Source: JBAVOR01 sp049692255 (GTDB lineage: Bacteria; Babelota; Babeliae; Babelales; JACPOV01). From it: 64,000 nucleotides of DNA. The position numbers and the translations under genes are program-made. The DNA lies in the NCBI GenBank assembly GCA_049692255.1, contig JBAVOR010000025.1, positions 20,985 through 84,984 of the forward strand, given 5' to 3'. Within the stretch, counting starts at the first letter, position 1, and each line of letters starts with the position of its first letter. The notes under the pieces are model-generated. The model had not been told where the DNA came from and did no database searches. It was given only the letters and a program-made list of their open reading frames with translations. Below are positions 53,215-61,492 of the stretch, in pieces.

Positions 53215-53290
53215 TGGAGCGGGAAACGGGACTCGAACCCGCAACCTACAGCTTGGAAGGCTGCCGCTCTACCAATTGAGCTATTCCCGC
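53215..53290 (-). tRNA. tRNA-Gly (anticodon TCC)
   Basis: A 76-nt cloverleaf: acceptor GCGGGAA/TTCCCGC, anticodon arm GCAGC-CTTCCAA-GCTGT, discriminator T, encoded CCA. Confidence 0.95.
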
Positions 53291-53327
53291 GCTCTTTTTT
53301 TCGTGTACTTTTAGCGTCAGGAAGCTC

Positions 53328-53414
53328 TGGTGGTGAGAACAGGATTCGAACCTGTGTAGGTACAAGACCAACGGATTTACAGTCCGTCCCCTTTAACCAC
53401 TCGGGCATCTCACC
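53328..53414 (-). tRNA. tRNA-Tyr (anticodon GTA)
   Basis: An 87-nt class II tRNA with a long variable arm; acceptor GGTGAGA/TCTCACC, anticodon arm ACGGA-CTGTAAA-TCCGT, encoded CCA. First gene of the tRNA cluster that runs into secE-nusG. Confidence 0.95.
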
Positions 53415-53471
53415 TAAAATTTTAGGTTTGTCTTGCATGCACCAAAAGTCATACAAAACAGACGCCTCACT

Positions 53472-53500
53472 AGAGTAGTGGTTTTTAAAACGGATTTCAA
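53472..53500 (-). promoter_or_regulatory. Promoter of the tRNA-rpmG-secE-nusG transcript
   Basis: On the minus strand TTGAAA (53500-53495), 17-nt spacer, TACTCT (53477-53472), about 58 nt before tRNA-Tyr. No other promoter of this quality was found before nusG. Confidence 0.65.
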
Positions 53501-53531
53501 CTTTTTTTTGCAAAAAAATGGGCATAATACA

Positions 53532-53549
53532 AACAAAGTGCACTTTGTT
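53532..53549. promoter_or_regulatory. Perfect 18-bp palindrome between an exported gene and the tRNA operon
   Basis: AACAAAGTGCACTTTGTT is its own reverse complement. It lies just after the gene ending at 53562 and before the tRNA promoter. It could be a regulator operator or a weak terminator; the T-run after it is broken. Confidence 0.4.
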
Positions 53550-53561
53550 ATAAAAAAGAGC

Positions 53562-54110
53562 TTATTGCAGAATGGTTCCCGGAGAGCTCGGACGGGCTTC
53601 GACAATCAGCCTGTTGTTCTCTTCATCCCAACGGATATTCCATCCACCGTAATCTTTTAGCGCACCATCTTGGTTAGACGCAAGATCAGCGTTGCCAATG
53701 ACTATCGTTCCCTCCGGATAGCCACTAACGCTATTCGTAGCATAGGGGCAAAAGACAAGGATATGGCCATAATGACCCCCTTTTACTGGCTCATTGCTCC
53801 AGTAATCACCTTTAACCGCTGAAATATGAGCATACGAACCGGCACCTACACCAAGCAGCTTATTATAAGTCAGATGATCCCCCCCCCACACGGTGGTAGT
53901 GGGATTTTTTTTGTCGGCTGGCGTGGGGTTTGAAGGCATTCCAATAAACCCGCCACGTTGGCCAGCTATTCTGCCAAGATGCGTATTCTGGTGAATAACC
54001 TGCAATTCAAACGGGGTCATATTCCAAATTTCATTGAATCTCTCTGCCCGTGCAAGCGCGCAAAAAAGAATCATACAAATCACACTTGCCACATACCAGG
54101 TATTTCTCAT
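53562..54110 (-). CDS. Exported protein of unknown function
   Basis: The 182-residue product has a signal peptide (TWYVASVICMILFCALARA). The mature part is Gly/Tyr/Trp-rich and beta-like (GGHYGHILVFCPYAT, GGWNIRWDEENNRLIVEARP) with only one cysteine, and does not resemble a known family to me. The ATG at 54110 has GAGGAGG 8 nt upstream, one of the strongest signals in the window. A -10 TATACT (complement of 54158-54163) lies upstream with a weak -35. It is first of four exported-protein genes in 53.5-58 kb. Confidence 0.75.
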   Translation of the reverse strand: MRNTWYVASVICMILFCALARAERFNEIWNMTPFELQVIHQNTHLGRIAGQRGGFIGMPSNPTPADKKNPTTTVWGGDHLTYNKLLGVGAGSYAHISAVKGDYWSNEPVKGGHYGHILVFCPYATNSVSGYPEGTIVIGNADLASNQDGALKDYGGWNIRWDEENNRLIVEARPSSPGTILQ

Positions 54111-54204
54111 GACATCAACCTCCTCTTTTTTCAACGACTACCTTTTTTCATAATTTCAGTATACATCACAAAATAACGCTAATTGCAATAATTCATAGTA
54201 AATA

Positions 54205-54234
54205 TTGAATTTCTTGTTTCTTAGCAGGTATCAT
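54205..54234 (+). promoter_or_regulatory. Promoter of the exported Ser-rich protein
   Basis: TTGAAT (54205-54210), 18-nt spacer, TATCAT (54229-54234), 45 nt before ATG 54279. Confidence 0.5.
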
Positions 54235-54278
54235 CAAAATAGAATATTGCATGAGTCTATTTTTAAGGGGATTCGAAT

Positions 54279-55196
54279 ATGAAGAGTATGTTACCACTGA
54301 TATTGTCTGTTTTTTTATGTGAATGTGCCTTTGGCGCAATACCACACACAATGATGCCTATTGCTGATTCGTATGGAGACAGTCGCGCTAATCCTCCTTG
54401 CCACAGCTATCGCTTTCATCCCAAACTCAATCTTTTTGATGATCAAGATGCAAGCACTTTTACCCTGAGCACAATTACCATTGATAAATTCCCCGCCAAC
54501 AGCTCATTTCAGATCAGCGATGTCAGCATTACGTTAGAAAACGGCAAGAACGCTCTTAAAGATCTACTCACTGCACAAGTGCCTACTGATATGCTGCAAG
54601 ATGTTCTTGCGTCATCAAAAAGCACCAACAAAGATATCACCATTACCCAAATTTCAGCTGAAGGGTACGCGCCAAGCGTTAAAATATGGGTAGACAAGGA
54701 GGCTAATACGCTCAAGTTCGCTCTGTATTCGCCCAGTGTCAACGTAGTCAACGGGTATCAAATAAATAGCAAAGCGCTTGCTGACTATCTAATCGCTAAA
54801 CTGAATAAAGGAAAATCTCGTCATTGCAAACTCGTTCGCGCCTACAGCGCATTCACTATTAATGACCATGCGATCCAAATCAATTTGAATTTCAATTTTA
54901 CTCCAGACAACTTTACCGTAAGCTCGCTAGACATCATTTATTTTGAAATAGGAGCGCGTGCTGGTAATTCAATCCCAGAAACAGAAAAGATTTTGTCTTT
55001 ATCAACGAAAGAGTTGGGAGATAACAGAATTCTACAAAAAACGAGCATTAGCAAAGATTTATTTACTGCACAGCAAACGAGTGGTTCGACTACATCGCAA
55101 GATACGAGCAAACAAGGTAGTGACAGCTCATCACAAAGCGGATCTACAAGCAATGATACTAGCAGTAGCGACTCAAGTAGCGGATTGCTGTTTTAA
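54279..55196 (+). CDS. Exported protein with Ser/Thr-rich C-terminal tail
   Basis: The 305-residue product has a signal peptide (LPLILSVFLCECAFGA) and a folded-looking central part that alternates strand and helix (SVNVVNGYQINSKALADYLI; IQINLNFNFTPDNFTVSSLD). The last ~45 residues are low-complexity Ser/Thr/Asp/Gln, a possible linker or glycosylation-like tail. AAGGGG is 9 nt before the ATG. It precedes the MutS-like gene by 97 nt on the same strand. No function can be assigned. Confidence 0.75.
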   Translation: MKSMLPLILSVFLCECAFGAIPHTMMPIADSYGDSRANPPCHSYRFHPKLNLFDDQDASTFTLSTITIDKFPANSSFQISDVSITLENGKNALKDLLTAQVPTDMLQDVLASSKSTNKDITITQISAEGYAPSVKIWVDKEANTLKFALYSPSVNVVNGYQINSKALADYLIAKLNKGKSRHCKLVRAYSAFTINDHAIQINLNFNFTPDNFTVSSLDIIYFEIGARAGNSIPETEKILSLSTKELGDNRILQKTSISKDLFTAQQTSGSTTSQDTSKQGSDSSSQSGSTSNDTSSSDSSSGLLF

Positions 55197-55293
55197 GTTG
55201 TAAAAAACACGCTTTCTGCTAGATTACAAAAATCAACCATAGCATCATCTCAAATCAATAGTCCCCATTTATGCATCATAGGAAATCAACAGT

Positions 55294-57402
55294 ATGAACA
55301 ACCGTGTTATACACCACAGCATACTTGCATTGCTGCTATTCTGTCGTACAAACAATGCGCATGCAGAAACCGCAATGGCTGTAGCATCAAAAAATCTCTT
55401 TAATTACAGCGGCAATCTCTACGCACAAAATTTTAAAGTAGATGAGCCACAGCAAACAACCGCTCAAGAAGGAACAAATGGCAAACAAAAACCAAAATTA
55501 AAGGCATTTTCTGTTGCTCATGCAACGCCCCATGCCCAAACAAGTACGCTGATCTCTCTCTTTGGTAACACTATACAAACGGTACCGTGCCCTGCAGCTA
55601 TTGATGAACTTTTCGTACGCAAAATGGAACTGGTCAGTGGCGAACGGCCAGACGCTCATTTTGTGCATCGTATCGACAACACCAAAACAAATGCGGGTAA
55701 ATTAGCGCTCATCGAATTACTGGTCAATCCAAGCTATGATATTTCTTTGCTACAGCAAAGGCAAAATGCCATTCGCCAGCTGCATGAAAGCCCCGCACTC
55801 ATTGCTGAACTACAAGCGTTACTCCAAAAACAAGCTGCACTTGAGCCTATTGTACTCAGCTACTGGCAAGAAAATGATGCAGCTACCGAAGAGCTGTTTA
55901 ACAATTTTCTTTATTTTAGCAATAAGCTCAAGTATTTAAATAAAACCCCAATGGCATTAGAAGCGAGTAACCAATTAGGGCATGTTGGCCTTGCGTATGT
56001 TGCCGCAACGCTGCCTATTTCTCTTTCGATAGCTGCGGCTTATATTGAGTATGTAAAAGCTGATGCATTAAAGCAGCCAATAAGCATACGTGAAGCATTC
56101 ACTAGAGGGATAGCTAATGCAACGTTAAAGCGCACCATTTATACTGACGAATATATAAACGTAATTGAAGAAGAAATTCGAAATGGACGAGACTTCGCTC
56201 TATTAAAACCAGAAACAATCGGGGATCTTCTTGCTTGTGGTACATTGGGGCAATCTCAGGCATCAAAAAAAAATGCCTATAAAGCTTTTGCGGGAGTAGC
56301 TGCTGGATATGGTGCTTTAGCTGGTGGATCATATGTCTATAGCTTGTACATGGGCATCACAAACTTCAATTTAAAGCGCACATCAGTTAATGCCTTGCAA
56401 GAACGTCTAATCGCTGTTGCTGAGTATGTGGCCAATGCCCGTGCAATTGCAACATTGGTAGCCGATAATAACCTAGATGCGATTACTCAATCAATAGATC
56501 AATTAAGTCCATTTAAACAGTCCGCATCGTTTAATCATTTGCTCAAAATGCTCAACTCACGCACCTTCCGTGGCAAGCCATCATTTTTCTCTTTAACGGG
56601 CAAAATATTGGCTTGCCATACGCTCATGCAAGAAGCAAAAAATGATTTTGCTGCACTGTTTAAAACAGTTGGCTTAGTTGATGCGTATGTCAGCATTGCT
56701 GCATTGTTAAGCAGACAATCTGATAATGCGCATTACTGTTTTGTTGAGTATGTGGAAAATGCAACACCAATGCTCAAAGCAGAGGGCTTTTGGAATCCGT
56801 TTATAGACCAAGACACCGTAGTTAAGAATAGCATTAGTATCGGGTGTGAAAACCAACCGAATAACTGTGTTATTACTGGGCCGAACACCGGCGGTAAATC
56901 TACTATTCTTAAAGGGATTTTACTCAACGTGTTGTTGCCACAAACGGTAGGAATTGGCGCAGCAGACAGCATTGCTTTAACTCCATTTGCAGCAATTAAT
57001 TGTTATCTTAATATTACTGACGATATTGCGAGCGGCGTTTCCTTGTTTAAAGCAGAAGTGTTGCGCGCAAAAGCATTGCTAGAAAAAATTGAGCAGTTAC
57101 CAGACAATACGCATAGTTTCACTATTATGGACGAAGTGTTCAGTGGCACTTCGCCAAAAGAAGGGGAAGAGGCGGCTTACTTGTATGCACTGAAACTGGG
57201 CAAGTTTGCAAACAGTTGTACCATTCTGGCGACCCATTTTCATAAGCTTACAGCATTGGAAGATACGGCACCATTTGCTAACCGTCGTGTTACGGTAATC
57301 AAACAAGAAGATGGCTCTTTTGTACGACCATTTACGTTAGAACCGGGCATTTCAACACTGAATATTGCACAAGATCTGTTGATCGCTGAAGGGGTATTAT
57401 AA
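55294..57402 (+). CDS. MutS-family ATPase with a predicted signal peptide
   Basis: MutS proteins bind mispairs or DNA junctions and use ATP to signal. This 702-residue product has only the core/lever region (about residues 130-500) and the ATPase domain: Walker A GPNTGGKST at 529-537, Walker B TIMDEVFSGTSP at about 610-621, and the ATHFH switch motif. The mismatch-recognition domain I is absent, so it belongs to the MutS-like group without mismatch sensing. Remarkably, it starts with a good signal peptide (HSILALLLFCRTNNAHA) and a long polar leader, so it seems to be exported. AGGAA lies 9 nt before the ATG. It is followed by a strong terminator. Confidence 0.82.
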   Translation: MNNRVIHHSILALLLFCRTNNAHAETAMAVASKNLFNYSGNLYAQNFKVDEPQQTTAQEGTNGKQKPKLKAFSVAHATPHAQTSTLISLFGNTIQTVPCPAAIDELFVRKMELVSGERPDAHFVHRIDNTKTNAGKLALIELLVNPSYDISLLQQRQNAIRQLHESPALIAELQALLQKQAALEPIVLSYWQENDAATEELFNNFLYFSNKLKYLNKTPMALEASNQLGHVGLAYVAATLPISLSIAAAYIEYVKADALKQPISIREAFTRGIANATLKRTIYTDEYINVIEEEIRNGRDFALLKPETIGDLLACGTLGQSQASKKNAYKAFAGVAAGYGALAGGSYVYSLYMGITNFNLKRTSVNALQERLIAVAEYVANARAIATLVADNNLDAITQSIDQLSPFKQSASFNHLLKMLNSRTFRGKPSFFSLTGKILACHTLMQEAKNDFAALFKTVGLVDAYVSIAALLSRQSDNAHYCFVEYVENATPMLKAEGFWNPFIDQDTVVKNSISIGCENQPNNCVITGPNTGGKSTILKGILLNVLLPQTVGIGAADSIALTPFAAINCYLNITDDIASGVSLFKAEVLRAKALLEKIEQLPDNTHSFTIMDEVFSGTSPKEGEEAAYLYALKLGKFANSCTILATHFHKLTALEDTAPFANRRVTVIKQEDGSFVRPFTLEPGISTLNIAQDLLIAEGVL

Positions 57403-57429
57403 TTATCGCTTTCCGATGAAAATACATTG

Positions 57430-57468
57430 GGCCCACTGCCTTAAGCCAGGCAGTGGGCCTTCTTTTTT
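57430..57468 (+). terminator. Strong intrinsic terminator after the MutS-like gene
   Basis: An 11-bp GC-rich stem GGCCCACTGCC/GGCAGTGGGCC (57430-57440 with 57449-57459), 8-nt loop, then TTCTTTTTT. Confidence 0.93.
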
Positions 57469-57531
57469 GTGCAAATGATTGCATTTTGCCCCATATTTCT
57501 GCGATGTTATTAATTAAAGGAGGGCCGTTCT

Positions 57532-57984
57532 ATGCATATTTATATTGTGCGCTTTTTCTTAGTACTCATCTATATATCGTCAAATATACAAGCCGATGTA
57601 GCAACCGATCGACTCGAACGACCACTTAAAAAAATAGGTACTATTCTGATAGACAATTTGGCTACTGAAGCAATGCGAGGAGAATATTGGTTGCCCGGCA
57701 TTACCCAATGCACAAAACCAGAAGGGGTATACTACGTTAATTATGGTGCCGACACGGGGGGGTTTAAATGTATGAATTTCTACATTGATGCCAATCACCA
57801 GTTCAGCTTTGATGTATATCAAGATGAGCGCACAAAAGATACTGGACAATTAACCGTTAGAGCAAACAACGGGTGGTATATTCAACGAATAATCAACCCA
57901 GAACCGGGTCGTTTGCAAATTAGAATTATGAATGATCGAATGTATCTGTATCAACCAGAAGAATATCGCCGCAAAAGGAGATAG
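57532..57984 (+). CDS. Small exported protein of unknown function
   Basis: The 150-residue product has a signal peptide (YIVRFFLVLIYISSNIQA), two cysteines (CTKPEG and KCMNF) and a beta-rich body with YVNYGADTGG and QFSFDVYQDER. It ends in a basic run (EEYRRKRR). AAAGGAGGG lies 8 nt before the ATG, a near-perfect ribosome binding site. Its last 59 nt overlap the end of tsaE on the other strand. It resembles nothing I know. Confidence 0.72.
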   Translation: MHIYIVRFFLVLIYISSNIQADVATDRLERPLKKIGTILIDNLATEAMRGEYWLPGITQCTKPEGVYYVNYGADTGGFKCMNFYIDANHQFSFDVYQDERTKDTGQLTVRANNGWYIQRIINPEPGRLQIRIMNDRMYLYQPEEYRRKRR

Positions 57985-58408
57985 TGCGCGTATCATTCGG
58001 CTCATGTTGTATCGTAACGCGACATATTGCATCTTTGAGCAATGGTTCAATTACCGCTGGCCATTCAATAAATACCCAGCAATTCTCTAGATATAAAAAT
58101 TCATCAAAGCCTGCTTGCACAAATTGATCTACCGTAGTCAGCCGATATAAATCGAAATGATACAATAGTTCGTTGTGATCAGTCTGATAAATATTGACAT
58201 AGTTAAAGGTTGGGCTCGTGACGGGTACTTTAATGCCCCATTGATTGAGCAGTAAGCGTACGAGCGTTGTTTTACCTGCCCCTAAAGACCCTTCAAACGT
58301 GTAGATAGCGCACTTATTTTTTAATGCATACAGCTGCTGTGCGATACCTTCCATATCTGTTAACGTGACTGAATGCTTAACTGTTGTCTGCTGCTTTGTA
58401 TTATTCAT
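57926..58408 (-). CDS. tsaE: tRNA threonylcarbamoyladenosine biosynthesis ATPase TsaE
   Basis: TsaE is a P-loop ATPase needed with TsaB and TsaD for the t6A modification at position 37 of ANN-decoding tRNAs. The 160-residue product has Walker A FEGSLGAGKTTL near residue 40, the TSPTFNYVN segment and HFDLYRL, with the VFIEWPAVIEPLL motif near the end. Its ATG overlaps the TGA of the upstream NYN gene in the ATGA arrangement, so translation is coupled. The 3' end overlaps the convergent gene by 59 nt. Confidence 0.93.
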   Translation of the reverse strand: MNNTKQQTTVKHSVTLTDMEGIAQQLYALKNKCAIYTFEGSLGAGKTTLVRLLLNQWGIKVPVTSPTFNYVNIYQTDHNELLYHFDLYRLTTVDQFVQAGFDEFLYLENCWVFIEWPAVIEPLLKDAICRVTIQHEPNDTRTISFCGDILLVDTDTFDHS

Positions 58409-59001
58409 AATTTATTCAACTTTGCCTGCAAAGCTCTTTCTTTCTTTGATATGGTCGATACCGATCGCTGCCGCGCCTTCCCACTGCTTATATCACTATT
58501 TTCGTCTTTACCGCTGTGCATATGCGCTCCTTGCATTAAGGCATCAATATTACCATACTGTGCATCTTCTTCTATAATCAACTTCTGTACCAACGCTTGG
58601 GAAGATTTCTCAAGCGGGGCGGTGGGCTTTAACGCTTGCGACAGATACGCATTAAAAACTGTTCCACTAATCGCCAAAACTCCCACACGAGCGCCATGGG
58701 TAATAATAGCGCGATCATTCGTTACCAACAATAAATCCTGCGTATGATGGTCATCGAGGTATTGCATAATCACGGCGTCCGCACTGCTTTTACTGCCTGA
58801 ATAAATCACGCGTACCCCTTGCGCAACGTGCTCAGCGTGTGGCCAGGTATAGGGCCCCCCATCAAAAACGATGACTATCTGATGGTGTCGCGTTTTGCTG
58901 TACCGTTCGAGCCGCCGAATATAGGAGTCCCGCTCTTGCGCCGGCACATGCGTTCCGCTAAAGGCCTTGAGAATGTTATAACCGTCCAGTATTATATTCA
59001 T
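58405..59001 (-). CDS. NYN (PIN-like) domain protein, YacP/Rae1-like
   Basis: The 198-residue product starts MNIILDGYNILKAF, the hallmark of the NYN/YacP nuclease fold, and carries the acidic residues expected of it (VFDGG, KSSADAVIMQYL, LLVTNDRAI). In Bacillus the relative Rae1 cleaves mRNA at the ribosome. The last 60 residues are a polar tail. The ATG at 59001 is the only start near the fold's first strand; the frame continues upstream without a good signal. It overlaps tsaE by 4 nt and is divergent from atpG. Confidence 0.85.
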   Translation of the reverse strand: MNIILDGYNILKAFSGTHVPAQERDSYIRRLERYSKTRHHQIVIVFDGGPYTWPHAEHVAQGVRVIYSGSKSSADAVIMQYLDDHHTQDLLLVTNDRAIITHGARVGVLAISGTVFNAYLSQALKPTAPLEKSSQALVQKLIIEEDAQYGNIDALMQGAHMHSGKDENSDISSGKARQRSVSTISKKERALQAKLNKL

Positions 59002-59089
59002 AGAAAATAGTTTAAAATAGGATAATATGAAATTACAATAGTTTACTATACCGCGATAGTAAAAAAGAGGCCAATAGAAAGCAGATGCT

Positions 59090-59944
59090 ATGTCAAAATT
59101 AATCGAAATGCGGCAACGCATAAAAACAGTACAAACGATTAAAAAAGTCACTCATGCTATGCGATTGATCGCCATGGCACACAGCACCGCTGCGAAACAT
59201 AAAACCGCATACGTTCAGGCAAAATCTGACGCCCTTCGCACGGTGGTTGAGCGTGTCAGCACGCAAGCGCCCCGTATGGAACCAGCTGAGCAAGAGATAC
59301 CAAAAAAAACCTTGGTGATCTTAATCGGTTCACAAAAAGGGCTCTGTGGCAATTTTAATACCTATTTACTGGAATATTACCGCGAACAACAGATGCAAGA
59401 TCCGGAGCTCTTTGCAAACGCTGAGTACATTCTTATCGGCAAAAAGCTTATCGAACTAACGCAAGCGGTGATTCCCAATCCCCTTACCTCCTTTGCGCAA
59501 CTATCTAATACTAGTGTAGGAGCGGTTGGGCAGCAGTTAGCATCTATTATTAATACCACTAAAAAGCAGTATTCACGTGTACTGGTATTACATAATTTCC
59601 CTAAAAGTTTTTTTGTCGCAAAACCGACCACCACCGATATCTATACTCAGCGCGGAGGCACTCCACTATTAATTGAGCATGAATCATCGCGCGAGCAGTC
59701 GCCGTACTATTGGTATGAAGACCCGCATACATTGTTGCGTACCCTTGAAGAGGCTTCAATACAAACAGCAATTCAATCGGTGCTTTTGACATCACTCAAT
59801 GCGGAACATGCAGCACGTTTTATTGCTATGGATAACGCCACACGCAATGCGCAAGAGCTTATGGATACCATGCAGCTCGATTATCATAAATTGCGTCAGG
59901 CAAAAATTACGAAAGAACTGACCGACCTAATTGCTAGTTTTTAA
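59090..59944 (+). CDS. atpG: ATP synthase gamma subunit, isolated from the rest of the operon
   Basis: The gamma subunit is the central shaft of F1. The 284-residue product has the long N-terminal helix (RIKTVQTIKKVTHAMRLIA), the central GSQKGLCGNFN motif and the C-terminal helix FIAMDNATRNAQELMDTM with KITKELTDLIASF. These are the parts that contact the alpha/beta ring. The usual neighbours atpA and atpD are not here: an unrelated NYN gene is upstream and murA converges, with an 18-nt overlap of the two coding ends. No strong ribosome binding site is seen. Confidence 0.94.
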   Translation: MSKLIEMRQRIKTVQTIKKVTHAMRLIAMAHSTAAKHKTAYVQAKSDALRTVVERVSTQAPRMEPAEQEIPKKTLVILIGSQKGLCGNFNTYLLEYYREQQMQDPELFANAEYILIGKKLIELTQAVIPNPLTSFAQLSNTSVGAVGQQLASIINTTKKQYSRVLVLHNFPKSFFVAKPTTTDIYTQRGGTPLLIEHESSREQSPYYWYEDPHTLLRTLEEASIQTAIQSVLLTSLNAEHAARFIAMDNATRNAQELMDTMQLDYHKLRQAKITKELTDLIASF

Positions 59945-61279
59945 ACTAATGCGCGCACCCAATGTTGCCAGTTTGTGCTCCATGCCGTCGTACCCTCTCC
60001 GCCAATGGTTCAATCCACTCATCACCGTAGTGCCTTGCGCTGCCATTCCTGCCAATACCAATGCAAACGACGCACGAATGTCGGTTGCAATAACATTAGC
60101 ACCAAACAACGTATCAACACCGGTAATGGTTGCCTTCTGCCCATCAATGGTAATCTGGGCACCCATCTTTTCCAGTTCACGTACATGCAATAGTCGATTT
60201 TCAAATACCGTTTCATACAATACCGTCTTACCACGCGCTAGACACAATGCGGCCATTAACGGGGCTTGTAAATCGGTGGGAAATCCCGGATAAGGAGAAG
60301 TGCGAATGGTCGCTATAGCTTTGGGCTCACGCGTTGATACTAGCGTTATACCCTCTGGCTCATGGCACGTAATCGTATGCCCCATTTGATCAAGCGCTTC
60401 TAAAAACACATCCATAGAACGCCATGACCCATTGGGTATTGTTACTGTGCCACCGGTAATAGCGGCAGCTAATAACAGCGCTCCCGCTTCTAAGCGGTCT
60501 GCCATTATCTGGTGCGTTACTGGTTTAAGAGCAGCTACCCCGTCGATACAAATGGTTGCTGGTGACTCGATGGTAATTGCAGCGCCCATCGTCTGTAATA
60601 ATGTTATTAAATCAAGCACTTCCGGCTCTAATGCTGCATTAACAATGTGCGTAGTTCCTTTAGTTAATGTTGCCGCCATCAAAATATTTTCAGTAGCACC
60701 AACGCTGGGGTATGGCAATACAATGCGCGCCGATTTTAATGGTGCCGCATACGTACGAATATATTCTTGTTCATAAGAAACAGAAACCCCCATCTTTGCA
60801 AAACTTTTCAAATGAAAATCGATAGGTCGTTCACCCAGCAAACACCCACCCGGCATTGCTACATCTGCTCTGCCAAAGCGTGCCAATAATGGTCCCATCA
60901 CCAACACCGAAGCGCGCATCTTTTTCATTAAATCTTCACCGATGGTGTACTGATGCACAAAAGCGGTGTCAACATGCAACGTGTGCGTATCGGTATCAAA
61001 ATCAACTACTGCGCCCAACTGTTTTAATACTTGAATCATTTGTGCCACATCAGCAGAACACGGCACATGCGTGAGTGTCGATTTACCATCAGCAAGCAGT
61101 AAACTGGCCATCGAAACAAGCACCGCATTTTTCGCACCAGATACTGGTATGACCCCATGCAAGGGTGGTGATTGTTCAATGTGTAACGATGCCGCTTCTT
61201 CTGTTTTTAATTGCTGAATAAATTGCGTGCTCCATTCTTGTGCTACAGAACCAGCTGCGTGCGGAGGAATAGTCGCCAT
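59927..61279 (-). CDS. murA: UDP-N-acetylglucosamine 1-carboxyvinyltransferase
   Basis: MurA starts peptidoglycan synthesis by adding enolpyruvate to UDP-GlcNAc. The 450-residue product has SGAKNAVLVSM (catalytic Lys about residue 50), MRASVLVMGPLLARFG, and PGGCLLGERPIDFHL with the fosfomycin-reactive cysteine (about residue 146) intact. The N-terminus has about 25 extra residues before the first domain strand, and no better internal start. AAGGATG lies upstream of ATG 61279. It overlaps atpG by 18 nt at the 3' end. Confidence 0.95.
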   Translation of the reverse strand: MATIPPHAAGSVAQEWSTQFIQQLKTEEAASLHIEQSPPLHGVIPVSGAKNAVLVSMASLLLADGKSTLTHVPCSADVAQMIQVLKQLGAVVDFDTDTHTLHVDTAFVHQYTIGEDLMKKMRASVLVMGPLLARFGRADVAMPGGCLLGERPIDFHLKSFAKMGVSVSYEQEYIRTYAAPLKSARIVLPYPSVGATENILMAATLTKGTTHIVNAALEPEVLDLITLLQTMGAAITIESPATICIDGVAALKPVTHQIMADRLEAGALLLAAAITGGTVTIPNGSWRSMDVFLEALDQMGHTITCHEPEGITLVSTREPKAIATIRTSPYPGFPTDLQAPLMAALCLARGKTVLYETVFENRLLHVRELEKMGAQITIDGQKATITGVDTLFGANVIATDIRASFALVLAGMAAQGTTVMSGLNHWRRGYDGMEHKLATLGARISLKTSN

Positions 61280-61395
61280 CAGTTACATCCTTACATAAAA
61301 AGATTGGGTATGGTGCAAATATAGCAAACATTCTAGAATAAGTAGAGCATATCAGCACAGAACAGTTCGCAAAATTGCATGCCCATTGAGCACAC

Positions 61396-61492
61396 CATTG
61401 ACAACTCAAAATAGTTCATCGTATGCTCATGAACATGAGTAATAATTCCTTAAAAACGGAGAAATTATATGAAGCGTTTTGCGCTCCTAGCC
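61396..61492 (+). repeat. Promoter-leader direct repeat, copy 1
   Basis: 73 nt of upstream sequence plus the first 24 nt of coding sequence recur at 63901-64000 with only three substitutions and a 2-nt insertion. The block includes TTGACA, TATGCT, the palindrome CTCATGaaCATGAG and the ribosome binding site. Confidence 0.9.
61398..61427 (+). promoter_or_regulatory. Promoter of delta-60 paralogue 3, followed by a palindrome
   Basis: TTGACA (61398-61403), 18-nt spacer, TATGCT (61422-61427). Overlapping its -10 and the likely transcript start is the palindrome CTCATGaaCATGAG (61426-61439), a candidate operator; copy 2 has a mismatch in it. Confidence 0.6.

Noticed and set aside
53525..53560. Palindrome as a standard terminator of the 53562-54110 gene
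   Set aside because: The T-tract after it is interrupted (TGTATTATG) and the loop is small, so it is listed as a possible operator instead.
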